This document shows positions 14,874 to 25,319 of a stretch of DNA of 64,000 nt, in pieces. Source of the stretch: Aquilaria yunnanensis (lineage: Eukaryota; Streptophyta; Magnoliopsida; Malvales; Thymelaeaceae); the NCBI GenBank assembly GCA_039654915.1, contig CM077599.1, positions 83,730,001 to 83,794,000 of the forward strand, given 5' to 3'. Position 1 is the stretch's first letter. Every line of letters starts with the position of its first letter. The notes under the pieces are model-generated. The model was not told the DNA's origin, did no database searches, and saw only the letters and a program-made list of their open reading frames with translations. Made by a program: the position numbers and the translations under genes.

Positions 14874-14886
14874 TGGTATCAGAGCC
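14874..14886 (+). promoter_or_regulatory. Gypsy primer-binding site (initiator tRNA-Met)
   Basis: tggtatcagagcc is complementary to the 3' end of plant initiator tRNA-Met, which primes minus-strand DNA synthesis. It is preceded by gtt, the same spacer as in copy 2 (34812-34827). It is not a tRNA gene. Confidence 0.9.
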
Positions 14887-15184
14887 AGATTCGAGGAAGG
14901 CAGCGACCTCACTCAGTAAGTATGCTTCTTGCTTGTTTGCTAACTTAGAGACCTTGGATAGGTTTTGAAAAAGTTTCCATAATTGAGCATAATATATTAG
15001 CAAGTTTATAAACAAAAAGTTAACAACTTGGCTTTCAATAAGGGGACTCGTAAAATAATATACCAATTAATTTAACGTCTAAAATGATATAGGAATTACC
15101 TAGAGCCTCACCTTGTGTTATAAGTTAAAAGTTACTTCCAAAGTTGTTTAAGTATGTTGGACTAAACCTTTTCCTTTTTAGGCC

Positions 15185-16430
15185 ATGGACCCACATGAGT
15201 ACCCTGCCTTGGGTCTTGGGCGAGGCGCACAGGATGAGCCGCTAGCTCGTGGTCGAGGGCGACCCCCACGAGGTCGAGGCCAGAATGCTCAAGTGCTTGG
15301 ACAGGACATGCTGAATCATGGGCAACAAGCCCAGAATCTTGGTCAGCAGGCCAATGATGATCCATTGCGTCAGACAGTCATTGCCTTAGGCCAGTACTTT
15401 CAGAATTTGAATGAGCGGGAGTAGCAGCCTTATGCCCCGGCCAGATGTCAGCATAGGGCCGACCTACTTGAGCGGTTCAAGAGGCTAACTGGTGAATATA
15501 CTGGTGGGGTTAACCCTACCAAAGCTGAGGAGTGGATCAGGGCTTCGGAGAGGACACTTACAGCTTTGAGAATTCCAGAAGAGGACAAGGTGGACTTAGC
15601 TACCTTTAGCTTGGTTGAGGAGGCCCAGACATGGTGGGAGGCCACTCGACCAGGGGTTCCGAGAACTGAGGGCGGATATATCACTTGGGAGACATTCGTG
15701 TATACTTTCTATGGTCGATACTTCTCTGAGGCCATGAGGGACAGAAAAGAGCAGGAGTTTCTTGCACTGGTACAGGGAAGCATGACAGTAGATCAGTACA
15801 CAGCTAGATTTAATGCCTTGGCCCGCTATGCTGAGCACATTGTGGCACATGAACCAAGGAAAATCAAGAGGTATGTTAATGGTTTGCGTGACGAGCTGGC
15901 AGATAGGCTGATTATGCAAGAGATTGATACCTTTGAGAAGGCAGTATCCTTAGCTCAACGGGGTGAGGCAAGGATGCGAGATAAGCAACTATCTAGACCG
16001 CTTGACACGAGTCGGAGTCGTATGCCATCACGACCTACACATGCAGGCAGTTTCCGTCCTATACCACGACCGATGCCTGCCCAGGGGTGAGGACATTTTG
16101 GCAGAGGTCAGCCAATCAATAGCAGAGCTACCCGACTACAGCTTAATGGGGCAGGAGGGTTTACAGTGCGACCGATTTTTCAGGGCCAGGGAGGGCCTAG
16201 ATGTCAGACTTGTCATTTCTTTCACCCAGTTGGAGGGCGGTGTGTGACCTGTTTCTATTGCCAGGAGATAGGGCATCTATCTAGGCAATGTTCTAAGAGG
16301 GATGCTTCACTAGCAGCACACGTTCCACCAGCAGCACCGGCAGGACCACCAACAAAGAAACCTCGTGTAGCAGGACGTGTTTACGCAGTGACAGCCGAGG
16401 AGGTAGAGGATGCTCCAGGTGTGGTGCAAG
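15185..16430 (+). pseudogene. Gypsy copy 1 gag, with two in-frame stops
   Basis: Gag builds the virus-like particle. The ATG follows a leader with a TTTTTAGGCC junction. One frame runs the whole way: an Arg/Gly/Gln-rich start, the capsid-like retrotransposon gag domain (TWWEATRPG, AMRDRKEQEFLALVQG, about 15590-15950), a basic Ser/Arg-rich stretch, and a CCHC knuckle [14 protein letters not shown] (16250-16291). The frame is interrupted by TAG at 15422-15424 and TGA at 16088-16090. Both stops are also present at the matching places in copy 2, so they predate the split or belong to the active lineage. Without splicing of the next segment the frame ends at 16468. Confidence 0.9.
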
Positions 16431-16524
16431 GTACGCTGTTAGTTATAGCTTTTAATTATAGCCTTTAATTTCAAGTTCATGGTAGCGGCATGCTTAGGTT
16501 AGTGATTGTTTGAATTGATCGTAG
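16431..16524 (+). other. Candidate 94-bp intron between gag and pol in Gypsy copy 1
   Basis: Begins GTACGC after caag and ends ATCGTAG before gtactctttc. It is T-rich, has stops and is 31x3+1 bases long, so it separates the gag and pol frames. Copy 2 lacks exactly this segment and reads through from knuckle to protease in one frame. Splicing followed by reverse transcription fits. A deletion between the flanking AGGTAC repeats is the rival explanation. Confidence 0.65.
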
Positions 16525-19500
16525 GTACTCTTTCTATTTCTGGGTTCCCTGCTAGAGTTCTTATAGACTCGGGGTCCACACATTCTTTCATATCTCCTAG
16601 ACTAGCAAATCAGTTAGGCATGCCTGTTAAAGAGCTTCCTTTCATACTAGTGGTTTCTACACCGTCAGACACTAGTATGAGTTCTACTCGTGTACTTCAA
16701 TCTTGCTCGATTTCTGTCGGAGGACGCAATTTAGACTCTGACCTCGTTGTGCTTGGGATATCTGAATTTGATTGTATTTTGGGCATGGATTGGCTACATT
16801 GCCACCATGCTAAAGTGGATTGCTATCAGAAGCTAGTTACCTTCTCCTTGGCTGATGGGTCGGAAGTGCAATTTGTGGGGGATAAAAAGAGCTTCACTCC
16901 AATCTTAATTTCTAGCTTGCAAGCTAATAGATATCTCCGTCAAGGTGGTGTTGGCTATTTGGCTTATGTGCAGACAGAGTCAGAGAAGCCTGAATCAATA
17001 GCTGGTATTCCTATTGTGGAAGAATTTCCAGAAGTGTTTCCAGAGGAGTTACCTGGAATGCCACCTAGCCGAGATGTTGACTTCACCATTGATTTATTGC
17101 CAGGAACGGCTCCTATCTCTCAAGCACCTTATCGAATGGCTCCCTCAGAAATGGCGGAACTAAAAAGTCAATTACAGGAGCTTCTCGAAAAGGGGTTCAT
17201 ACGTCCAAGTACCTCACCTTGGGGTGCTCCTGTTTTGTTCGTGAAGAAGAAGGATGGCAGCTTGAGGATGTGCATCGATTATCGACAACTGAATTTGGTG
17301 ACGATAAAGAATAGGTACCCTTTACCTCGGATTGATGACTTGTTTGATCAGCTAAGGGGATCATCAGTGTTCTCCAAGATCGATTTGAGGTCTGGGTACT
17401 ATCAACTGAAAATCAAAGAGGGAGATGTGTCAAAGACAGCATTCAGGACTCATTATGGGCATTATGAGTTTTTAGTGATGCCCTTCGGGTTAACAAATGC
17501 ACCCGCAGCTTTCATGGGCCTAATGAATAGGGTGTTCCAACCATACCTAGATCAGTTTGTCATCGTTTTCATAGATGATATTCTGATTTACTCACCAAAT
17601 GCTGAAAGCCATAGAGAACATTTGAGGATTGCACTTCAGATATTAAAGGAGCATAAGCTGTATGCAAAGCTGAGCAAATGCGAGTTTTGGTTGGACAGTG
17701 TCACCTTTTTAGGGCATGTGGTAGCTAAGGAAGGAATTGCAGTGGATCCTAGTAAGGTTGAAGCTGTGGTGAACTGGCAACAATCGAAGACCGTGTCTGA
17801 GATTCGGAGTTTCTTGGGCTTGGCGGGTTATTATAGACGTTTTGTGGAAGGTTATTCAAAGCTGGCACGCCCTTTGACCTAACTGACTAAGAAGGATCAA
17901 CCATTCCAGTGGACCGAGCAGTGCGAAAATAATTTTTAGGAGTTGAAGAAGCGGTTAGTCTCTGCACCTGTTCTTACTCTTCCTGATGGGCGGAGTCGTT
18001 TTGCGGTTTATGCAGATGCATCACATCAGGGGCTTGGCTGTGTATTGATGCAGGCGGGAAAGGTGATCGCTTATGGGTCTAGGCAATTGAAGCCTCATGA
18101 GCTTAATTACCCAACTCATGATCTGGAGTTGGCAGCTGTCATACATGCATTAAAGCTTTGGCGACATTATTTGTATGGAGAAGAGTTTGAGGTCTTCACT
18201 GATCATAAAAGCCTACAGTATTTATTGTCACAGAGGGAACTCAATAATCGACAGTGTCGTTGGGTTGAATATCTCTCCGATTATAATTGCACTATTCAAT
18301 ATCACCCAGGTAAAGCCAACCTAGTGGCTGATGCTTTGAGTAGAAAAACGGGTGCTAAACTGAATGCTATGGTGGTTTCTGAGTGGAAACTACTAGAGGA
18401 GTTTAGTCATATGAGCTTAGGTGTCCAAGTGAAGGAATCCTAGGTTCTCATGGCCAGTTTGTATATGGAGCCTACACTTGTGGCAAGGGTCAAGGAGGCG
18501 CAAAAGGAGGATCCATAATGCCGAGAATGGTCAGTTGTAGGGCAAAAAGGATTCAGTGTGGATGTGGATGGTACCCTAAAATTTCAAAATAGAATTGTTG
18601 TTCCTCAAGGTAGTGAGGTGAAGTATGATGTTTTATCGGCGGCACATGCATCTCGGTTGACCATCCACCCGAGGGGCACCAAGATGTACCATGATTTAAA
18701 GAAAAGCTTTTGGTGGAGTGGCATGAAGAAGGATATTGCAGAGTTTGTATCTAGATGTCTGACTTGTCAGAAGGTTAAAGTAGAACACCAGAGACCTGGA
18801 GGATTGCTACAGCCATTAGAGATTCCTCAGTGGAAGTGGGATGACATTGCAATGGATTTCATAGTCGGGCTACCTGCCACTCGTCGTCGACATGATGCAA
18901 TATGGGTTATAGTTGATCGGTTAACCAAGTCAGCCCACTTTTTGGTAATCCAAAAGACTTGGCCTGTAGCTAGATTAGCTGAATTATACATATCTGAGAT
19001 AGTTCGTCTCCATGGAGTACCGAGGAGCATTGTTTCTGATAGGGATCCACGATTTACATCACAGTTTTGGCAGGCTTTACAAGAACAGTTGGGCACTGTG
19101 ACATTAATGAGCACCGCTTATCATCCACAGACAGATGGGCAGTCGGAGAGGACTATACAAACTATTGAGGATATGCTTAGAGCTTGTGCACTGGATTACA
19201 AGAACTCCTGGGATAATGACTTGCCACTAGTGGAGTTTGCTTATAATAATAGCTATCACTCCAGCATTCAGATGGCCCCATATGAGGCTTTGTATGGACG
19301 TAGTTGTCGTACTCCGGTGTGTTGGGAAGAAGTGGGCGACAGGCCTTTATTAGGACCAGATTTGGTACAACAAACTTCAGATAAGGTCAAAATAATCAAA
19401 CAACGATTGGTAACGACTCAAGATAGGCAGCGGAGTTATGCAAACCAGAGGCGTCGTCCCTTGGAGTTTTCTGTTGGTGATCATGTGTTTCTAAAGGTGT

Positions 19501-19885
19501 CACCGACCAAGGGAGTTCAACGCTTTGGAGTGAGAGGAAAGTTAGCCCGCGCTTTGTTGGACCTTTTGAAGTCTTAGAACGGGTTGAAGAGGTGGCTTAT
19601 AGAGTAGCTTTACCACCTAACTTGGCTAGAATTCATAACGTGTTCCATGTGAGTAATATTCGAAAGTATCAGCCAAATCTAGCACATGTTATTCTGTGGG
19701 AGCCGTTGCAGTTACGAGAGGATTTGACTTACGTCGAGGAGCCTTTGGCCATTGTGGATCGTAGAGAAAAGGTTCTGCGCAACAAATTCATTCAACTGGT
19801 AAAGGTCATTTGGAATAATCATGGAGAGCAAGAAGCAACCTGGGAAGTTGAGGATGAGCTTCGAAAGAAGTATCCACAGCTTTAA
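16525..19885 (+). pseudogene. Gypsy copy 1 pol: protease, RT, RNase H, integrase, chromodomain-like tail
   Basis: The protease has [12 protein letters not shown] (Asp near 16566). Reverse transcriptase has MCIDYRQLN and the catalytic FIDD near 17568-17578. RNase H starts at [11 protein letters not shown] (about 18009) and includes [11 protein letters not shown]. Integrase has an HHCC zinc region (about 18640-18770) and the D, D, E positions near MDFIVG, SDRDPRF and QSERTIQTIE. The tail 19592-19885 has the chromodomain-like end. Breaks: TAA 17880, TAG 17937, TAG 18441, TAA 18516, and a one-base loss near 19542 that shifts into a stop at 19575-19577. Where copy 2 can be compared (the first three stops) it has CAA or CAG codons, so these are C-to-T changes private to copy 1. 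Total length is normal for the family; the protein is not functional. Confidence 0.9.
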
Positions 19886-19928
19886 GGTACTTCTCAACAC
19901 CTTCTTTCAAATTTGGGGACAAATTTCT

Positions 19929-19944
19929 TTTAAGGGGAGGAGGC
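19929..19944 (+). promoter_or_regulatory. Gypsy polypurine tract
   Basis: taaggggaggaggc lies directly before the TGTAATAACC start of the LTR. This is the plus-strand primer position of LTR retrotransposons. Confidence 0.85.
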
Positions 19945-22900
19945 TGTAATAACCCTAGAAATTAAGGAAAATAAAATTACTAAATTACCCTAAATAAATT
20001 AAAAAAAAAATAATGAGTAAATAAAATAAATAAATAAAAATAAATTAATTAGCATTTTGTCCTTAAGGGTATTTTTGTAATTTTGCCTACCAATTTAGAA
20101 AATCAATATAAAATTAAGAATCTTGATCATTAGATAATTCCTTTAGTAGTTATTAAGTCAAATTCCAAACCAGAAGCTCAAAGTCATTTTCTTTAGGCTA
20201 GGGGCATTTTTGTCATTTACAACCGAGCATCGGATGGAAAATCTGGGAGCACCATTGGATTCTTCTCAAAAAAATGAGTCAAGAGAAATTTACCTCACTT
20301 AATTCTGAATCCGTTTGTTTAGATTTCCAAAAATTTAGCCTACGCGTATGTAGGGTTTAAATCGGGTTCGTGCTACTGCTACATTGGATTATTATTTATT
20401 ATTTTCCCCTAACCCTAATTTCTCTTTTATAAAACTATCCAGCCCCAACACCTCCTGGAGTTAAAAAAGAAAAAAAAACTAATTATCTCCTTATCTCCAT
20501 TTTTCCTTAATTAGACACGCACACTAATACGTTTTTTTTCCTTCCATTTTTTTATTCCTTGTTTCTATGCGATCAAACGTCTGAATTGGGTTAGAAATTA
20601 AACCTATCTTTTCCTCTCACAAACACCTGCCGCTTCTTGTTCTCTCCTCCTTCAACAGCACACCACCATAAGAAAAAAAAAATCAGATTTTGGGAGAAAG
20701 GCAGCCCACCATCCTTTGGTCCTCTTTATGCCGGTTATTGTCTCGTTTATTCCTCCATCAAAACAGTGTAAGTACAGCCCTTTATGCTACGATTAATTTT
20801 TATTCTGGATTATTAGAACAATAATTTTGCCTAATCTTACCTAGGTTCATTAGGTTGAAGAGAAATCTCATCCGGACAATAAAATCGACCCTACGCGTAC
20901 CGACAATCCCAGATTCATTTGTGTGAGCCCAAATCCTTCTATATCACTCTTTTAATTTTTTTTTTCTTTTTCCAGCACCTAAAGGCCTTATATCTTTGCT
21001 GTAATTTTTTTTGGTAGATTATCGTTAATCCAACTTTTAGGTTTTTGTACTCGTTTCCAGTGCAATTGGGTCCATACTTGCTCCTAAACCCCGGTAAGCC
21101 ACCGTAGTCTTTTTAAAATTCTTTCGGCTGTTAATTTCAAATCTTACAGCCCTAACAATTATCTTATCTTTGCTGTCCATGTTGTTATAAAGGGTTAGAA
21201 AATCCTTACTTGAAGGTTTGGCGCTTCGTTGGACTCCCTGAGCGTCAGAGATCCCGAAATCACATCGGTAACCGAAATAAAAATTTTTTCCTTCCAAGAT
21301 CAATTTTTACAGCCACTAAATGAGCTTATAAGTTAGTGTATGGCCGCTGTAATTTTTAGGATCAATATCAAGAAGGCTCTCGGCACGATCCCGAATAGGC
21401 ACGAGGCCACCGAAGACACCCCGAGACCCTTTTTGCCCACTAGGTAAAATTTCAGCCTAGATACCATGAACATGATACTTCCAAACCATTTAGGAAATTT
21501 CCTATTTTTAGTATATTTTTCTGATTTTCTACCTTACTAACATTTTGTAGGACCGTCCTAGGAAGTCGCCCCTTTCGCTGTATTATTTCGAACTAGGTAA
21601 GGGGGAAGAGTGGGTTAATTCTCGTGGGCCCTCTTAGGCCCAAAATAAGCTTCAACCTGAATAATAAATTCTAAATAAACAATTGGGCTAAACAAAATCT
21701 TTAAATGCGTGCGAAACATAGGTTAGGTAATTAATTAGTTTTCCTAGAATTTTATTTTAGTTCTCTTCCATTGAGATGTAATTTTGGTTGGTTAATTGTA
21801 TGGTTGTAATGATGTGATGTATGATGTATGTTTGGCGCTAGTATCATACTAGGACCGCTTATAACAAGAATTAAATTAGAAATATGTTAGGACCGCCTAA
21901 ATAAACACCGCTAGTAGCATGTTTAGGGCCGGCGAGACAAACACCGCTAGTACCATGTTTAGGGCCGACAAGCTCATTAGCAACATGATAAGATTTGAAA
22001 GGAACCGTTAGTGGCATGTTAGGGACGTAATAATTTACTATAAGCCGATAGATAAAGGATTAGGAGCGTAAATACTAAATGACCAATTTAAAAAGAATTC
22101 ACGAGAAATGAGATGAACATTTATCACAAGTACACTTAAAAGATATCATTGATTGTCATGACATCATGTAACACTAAACTAAGATAACATGATAAAAGAA
22201 ATAGGATGCACTAGAATCATGGCATTATACTAAAAAGAGCTAAAATAAAATGAGCTACAGTCATGCATCAATTGGTTGTTGCATATGATTGATGTCTGTC
22301 ATACACAAGATTGCATTAAGTAAAAGATTTAAAGAGTAAGATAAAATACGAGGCATGCAAGGTTGGTGACGAACCATATCTACATGACCTAACAAGCCAT
22401 AAATTTAGACGAGAGGTTCGGAACGGACGATTCTAACCCTAGAGGCATGTTAGGGTGGCGGCGGACCGTCCCTAATCATGACCCGATATTGACACGGAGT
22501 ATGGAGATGTGATTTGTGCGCTGTCAGACCATAGCTGGCGAGGGACAATGCTTATGGCTGTTATTACTAAAGGCTCTACCTCGGCGTAGGTATCCCGAGA
22601 GGCTCTGGCTTGGTGGCATCCCTAGTGGCACTGCCTAAGAGTTATCCCGAGAGTGGGTGATATACACACTCACCACCCTAGGTTCGTCCGACGGCAATTA
22701 AGTATTGAATTAAGTGATCGATCAAGAAGATATTATTTATTCGGTAAAAAGAATTATGCATATGCATGGTAGTTTAAGCATGCTAGTAGGATTTTAATTT
22801 TGTTGTTATGATGTTGTATGGAATTGTTCTTTAAGTAAATTGCTACAGCTTAAAGTTTATTATTCGTTGTTGTTTGTTACGGAATATTAGGACCCACGTG

Positions 22901-23334
22901 ATGGGCCTGATACTTCCCTCTTACTGAGCAAGTTGTGCTCATCCCTCCTCTTAACATGTTTTTCTAGGTGAGTACTATGAGGAGACAGAGTACACTGAAC
23001 CATATAACGAGGTTCAAGGTGTGGAGCAGACTGAGTGAGGGTACGCTGTAGCCCCTCGAAAGTAGAACTGGCTGGGACTAGGTTTTAACTTTGTGTTATT
23101 TGATTTCTAAAGAAACATATAGTTTGTTTAAATTGGCACCTTATCCGCATATTAGTTTCCGGGGATTGTCACTTAACTACTCTGATTTCGTTTAATACTC
23201 TTATTGTTTGGAAAATAATTTAAAATAAAATATTTTACCTCACATTTCTTAAATTATTTTAATTAAATGCTTTATAATTCTGGGAATTTAAGATATCTTT
23301 TAAAATTAAGGTTCATAAAATTGGGGGCGTTACA
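19945..23334 (+). repeat. Gypsy copy 1 LTR (3.39 kb)
   Basis: Starts TGTAATAACCCTAG and ends GGGGGCGTTACA. It matches the 5' LTR of copy 2 (31374-34811) closely except in a block at about 20420-20790, where the two are nearly unrelated. A conserved 23-codon acidic frame lies at 22967-23038. A stretch at 21830-22060 contains short repeated gctagtaycatgtttagggccg units. There is no gene inside. Confidence 0.9.
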
Positions 23335-23901
23335 GTTTGGTATCAGAGCCGACCCGGGACCACGATGGTGTGGCATAGTGAGTATGCACATGCATCGTCT
23401 ACCGGGACTGATCCTGGATACGAGAGGCTACTTGGCCAGGGGCTAAGTAGTCCGATTAGAGAGGTTACTTGGTCCGGGGAACCAAGTAATCCGATTGACC
23501 CCAACGGGGACGTTGGGTACATAAGGGGGGAGTTTGTAACACCCCCACGTCCCACATGGTTGAATTGTGGGAAGCCTTATGTGGATATATAGGCTCCAAT
23601 TCCAGAACATAAGCACCTAGCGCTTATCCTTTTTCAAAGGATAGCCCATGTGGTGTGGGTAGGTGTTTCGTTGACCGGTTCTGGACTTGGGGGTCGTTAC
23701 AGATGGTATCAGAGCCGACCTGGGACCACAATGGTGTGATATAGTGGGTGTACACATATATCGTCTACCGGGACTGATTCTTGATTTAAGAGGCTACTTA
23801 GTCAGGGGTTAAGTAGTCCGATTGGAGAGGTTACTTGGTCCAGGGAACCAAGTAATCCGATTGACCCCAACGAGGACGTTGGGTACATAAGGGGGGGAGT
23901 T
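23335..23901 (+). mobile_element. TRIM units to the right of the Gypsy LTR
   Basis: Primer-binding site at 23338-23350 followed by the usual TRIM interior (gacccgggaccacgatgg...taaggggggagt), an LTR at 23535-23701, a second primer-binding site (about 23704) and a second interior to 23901. The first interior begins with the gttt spacer typical of the Gypsy, then switches to TRIM sequence within the primer site. Confidence 0.85.
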
Positions 23902-24246
23902 TGTAACACCCCCATATCCCACATGGGTGAATTGTGGGAAACCTTATGTGGATATATAGGCTTCACTTCCAGAACATAAGCACCTAGCACTTATCCTTTT
24001 CTAAAGGACAGCCCATGTGGTGTGGGCAGGTGTTCCGTTGACTGGTTCTGGACTTGGGTCGTTACAGATGGTATCAGAGCCAGGTTTGGTTCAAAGTATA
24101 TGGCTGTGTCCGCTGGTATGGGACGGGGGAACTTCCTTATACTGAGAGTCCATTCCTAAGTACCTAGCGCTTATCCTTTTCTAAAGGATAGCCCATGTGA
24201 TGTGGGCAGGTGTTCCGTTGACCGGTTCTGGACTTGGGTCGTCACA
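23902..24246 (+). repeat. Right 345-bp terminal repeat of the composite
   Basis: Near-identical to 14526-14870; the few differences I see are all transitions. Contains a 165-bp TRIM LTR (23902-24066) and a partial LTR ending gtcgtcaca at 24246. It is followed by the right copy of the aagaa target duplication. Confidence 0.85.
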
Positions 24247-24269
24247 AAGAAAGCTGTAACCTTATCTTA

Positions 24270-25035
24270 TCTTATCTTATAAAAAGTATGAAGGTACACA
24301 AATATTGAATGACTTTTTTACCCTTCAGTTATAAGGTAGTTTACTATTTTAATGAGACCTAAATATGCATTATATATTTAATTAAAATTTTAATACCATT
24401 ATAACATCATACATTGCCCAATGACATCTCTTTTGCTCCCTCACCTCTCCTGATTTTGCTCGCCTAATTAGTTTTAATTTAGCCACTAATGGCTAAAGTA
24501 TTCAAAACACCTCCATTTTTTAATCGCTTGTCATTTGAAGCCTCTTATTTTAATTTTGTGCACTTCCTAATATGAGAGCATTGGAAAGTTTGTCCCACTG
24601 TCCAACAAGCCAGCAAATTCCCCATTAGAAAATCCTCACATAGCAGCATATCAGCTTAATTTTGGAACAATATGATTTGTGCTCTAAATGGTAAAAAAAA
24701 ATAAATAAATAAACCCATAAATTTTTTTATCTGTTATGGAAAAAATTTATGAGTTATTACTAAAGTTAAAATTTTGCCAACAAACAAGCCTCTATGTTTA
24801 CAGTAATGTAAAAAATGTCATCAAACATAAGATTTCATCAATTTATTTATTTTCTAACTTATTAAAACAAATGTTTTTATTAGAACTTAAAAGTGCAACT
24901 TAAGACCACAAATAAAAACGGTAAAGATACATGAATTGACTTGACCGTTTTAATCTTAAAACTTAAGTATTAAGTATTGAGTTAATTTAATAGTAAAAAT
25001 ATTAAGATGGAAACATAAATAACGCTACAATTTCT
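24270..25035 (+). repeat. AT-rich duplicated repeat, copy B, left part
   Basis: Matches 9530-10111 and continues across 25004-25008, which is the uninterrupted site of the inverted TRIM insertion. Left of it is a short (cttat)n run (24258-24280). No gene is seen. Confidence 0.7.
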
Positions 25036-25319
25036 TTTTACATTTTTCAATGTTTTAAAATATTAAAAAATTACAAGAATTATTTTTTTTCTACATGGCC
25101 ATCCTTTTAATATTGTGATGCAAATTTTTATTCTTAGCAACTAAATCTTTTCTATACTACATAATAAATTTTTTACAGTCATTGGATTATTACACTTAAA
25201 TACTATGAATTTCAAATAAAATTGGTTCCGATCTAAAGAATGGAAAAATAAAAATATGTTATTTTAGATTAAATTGATTTAAGTTAAAATGAATTGGGCC
25301 TAAGCTTTTAATAAATGTT
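25036..25319. other. AT-rich spacer
   Basis: No gene or known element recognised. It begins the roughly 3.6-kb block (to about 28,600) that copy B has and copy A lacks. Confidence 0.5.

Larger units (their letters stand above)
14871..23334 (+). mobile_element. Ty3/Gypsy element, copy 1 (chromovirus, Tekay/Del-like), without its 5' LTR
   Basis: Carries gag, protease, reverse transcriptase, RNase H, integrase and a C-terminal chromodomain-like tail, a polypurine tract (19929-19944) and one 3.39-kb LTR (19945-23334, TGTAATAACC to GGCGTTACA). The pol order (integrase last) places it in Ty3/Gypsy; the tail with VKVIWNNHGEQEATWE suggests the Tekay/Del chromovirus clade (inference). Where a 5' LTR should be there is TRIM-type sequence instead. 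Copy 2 (31374 onward) shows the missing 5' LTR joined to the same leader. Confidence 0.9.
14526..24246 (+). mobile_element. 9.7-kb composite LTR element with TRIM-type ends and Gypsy cargo
   Basis: The outer ends are direct repeats of 345 bp (14526-14870 and 23902-24246) that differ by only about four bases by eye. They are flanked by a 5-bp target duplication aagaa (14521-14525 and 24247-24251). Inside, in order: Gypsy internal region from its primer-binding site (14871-19944), Gypsy LTR (19945-23334), a primer-binding site leading into TRIM internal sequence (23338-23534), a TRIM LTR (23535-23701), a second TRIM internal region (23702-23901) and the right end. The swap between the families falls in the shared tggtatcagagcc site on both sides. 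The Gypsy part has no target duplication of its own. Confidence 0.85.

Noticed and set aside
15162..15919. Antisense frames across Gypsy gag (and 35,124-35,860)
   Set aside because: Shadows of the sense gag frame; identical in both copies because the element is repeated.
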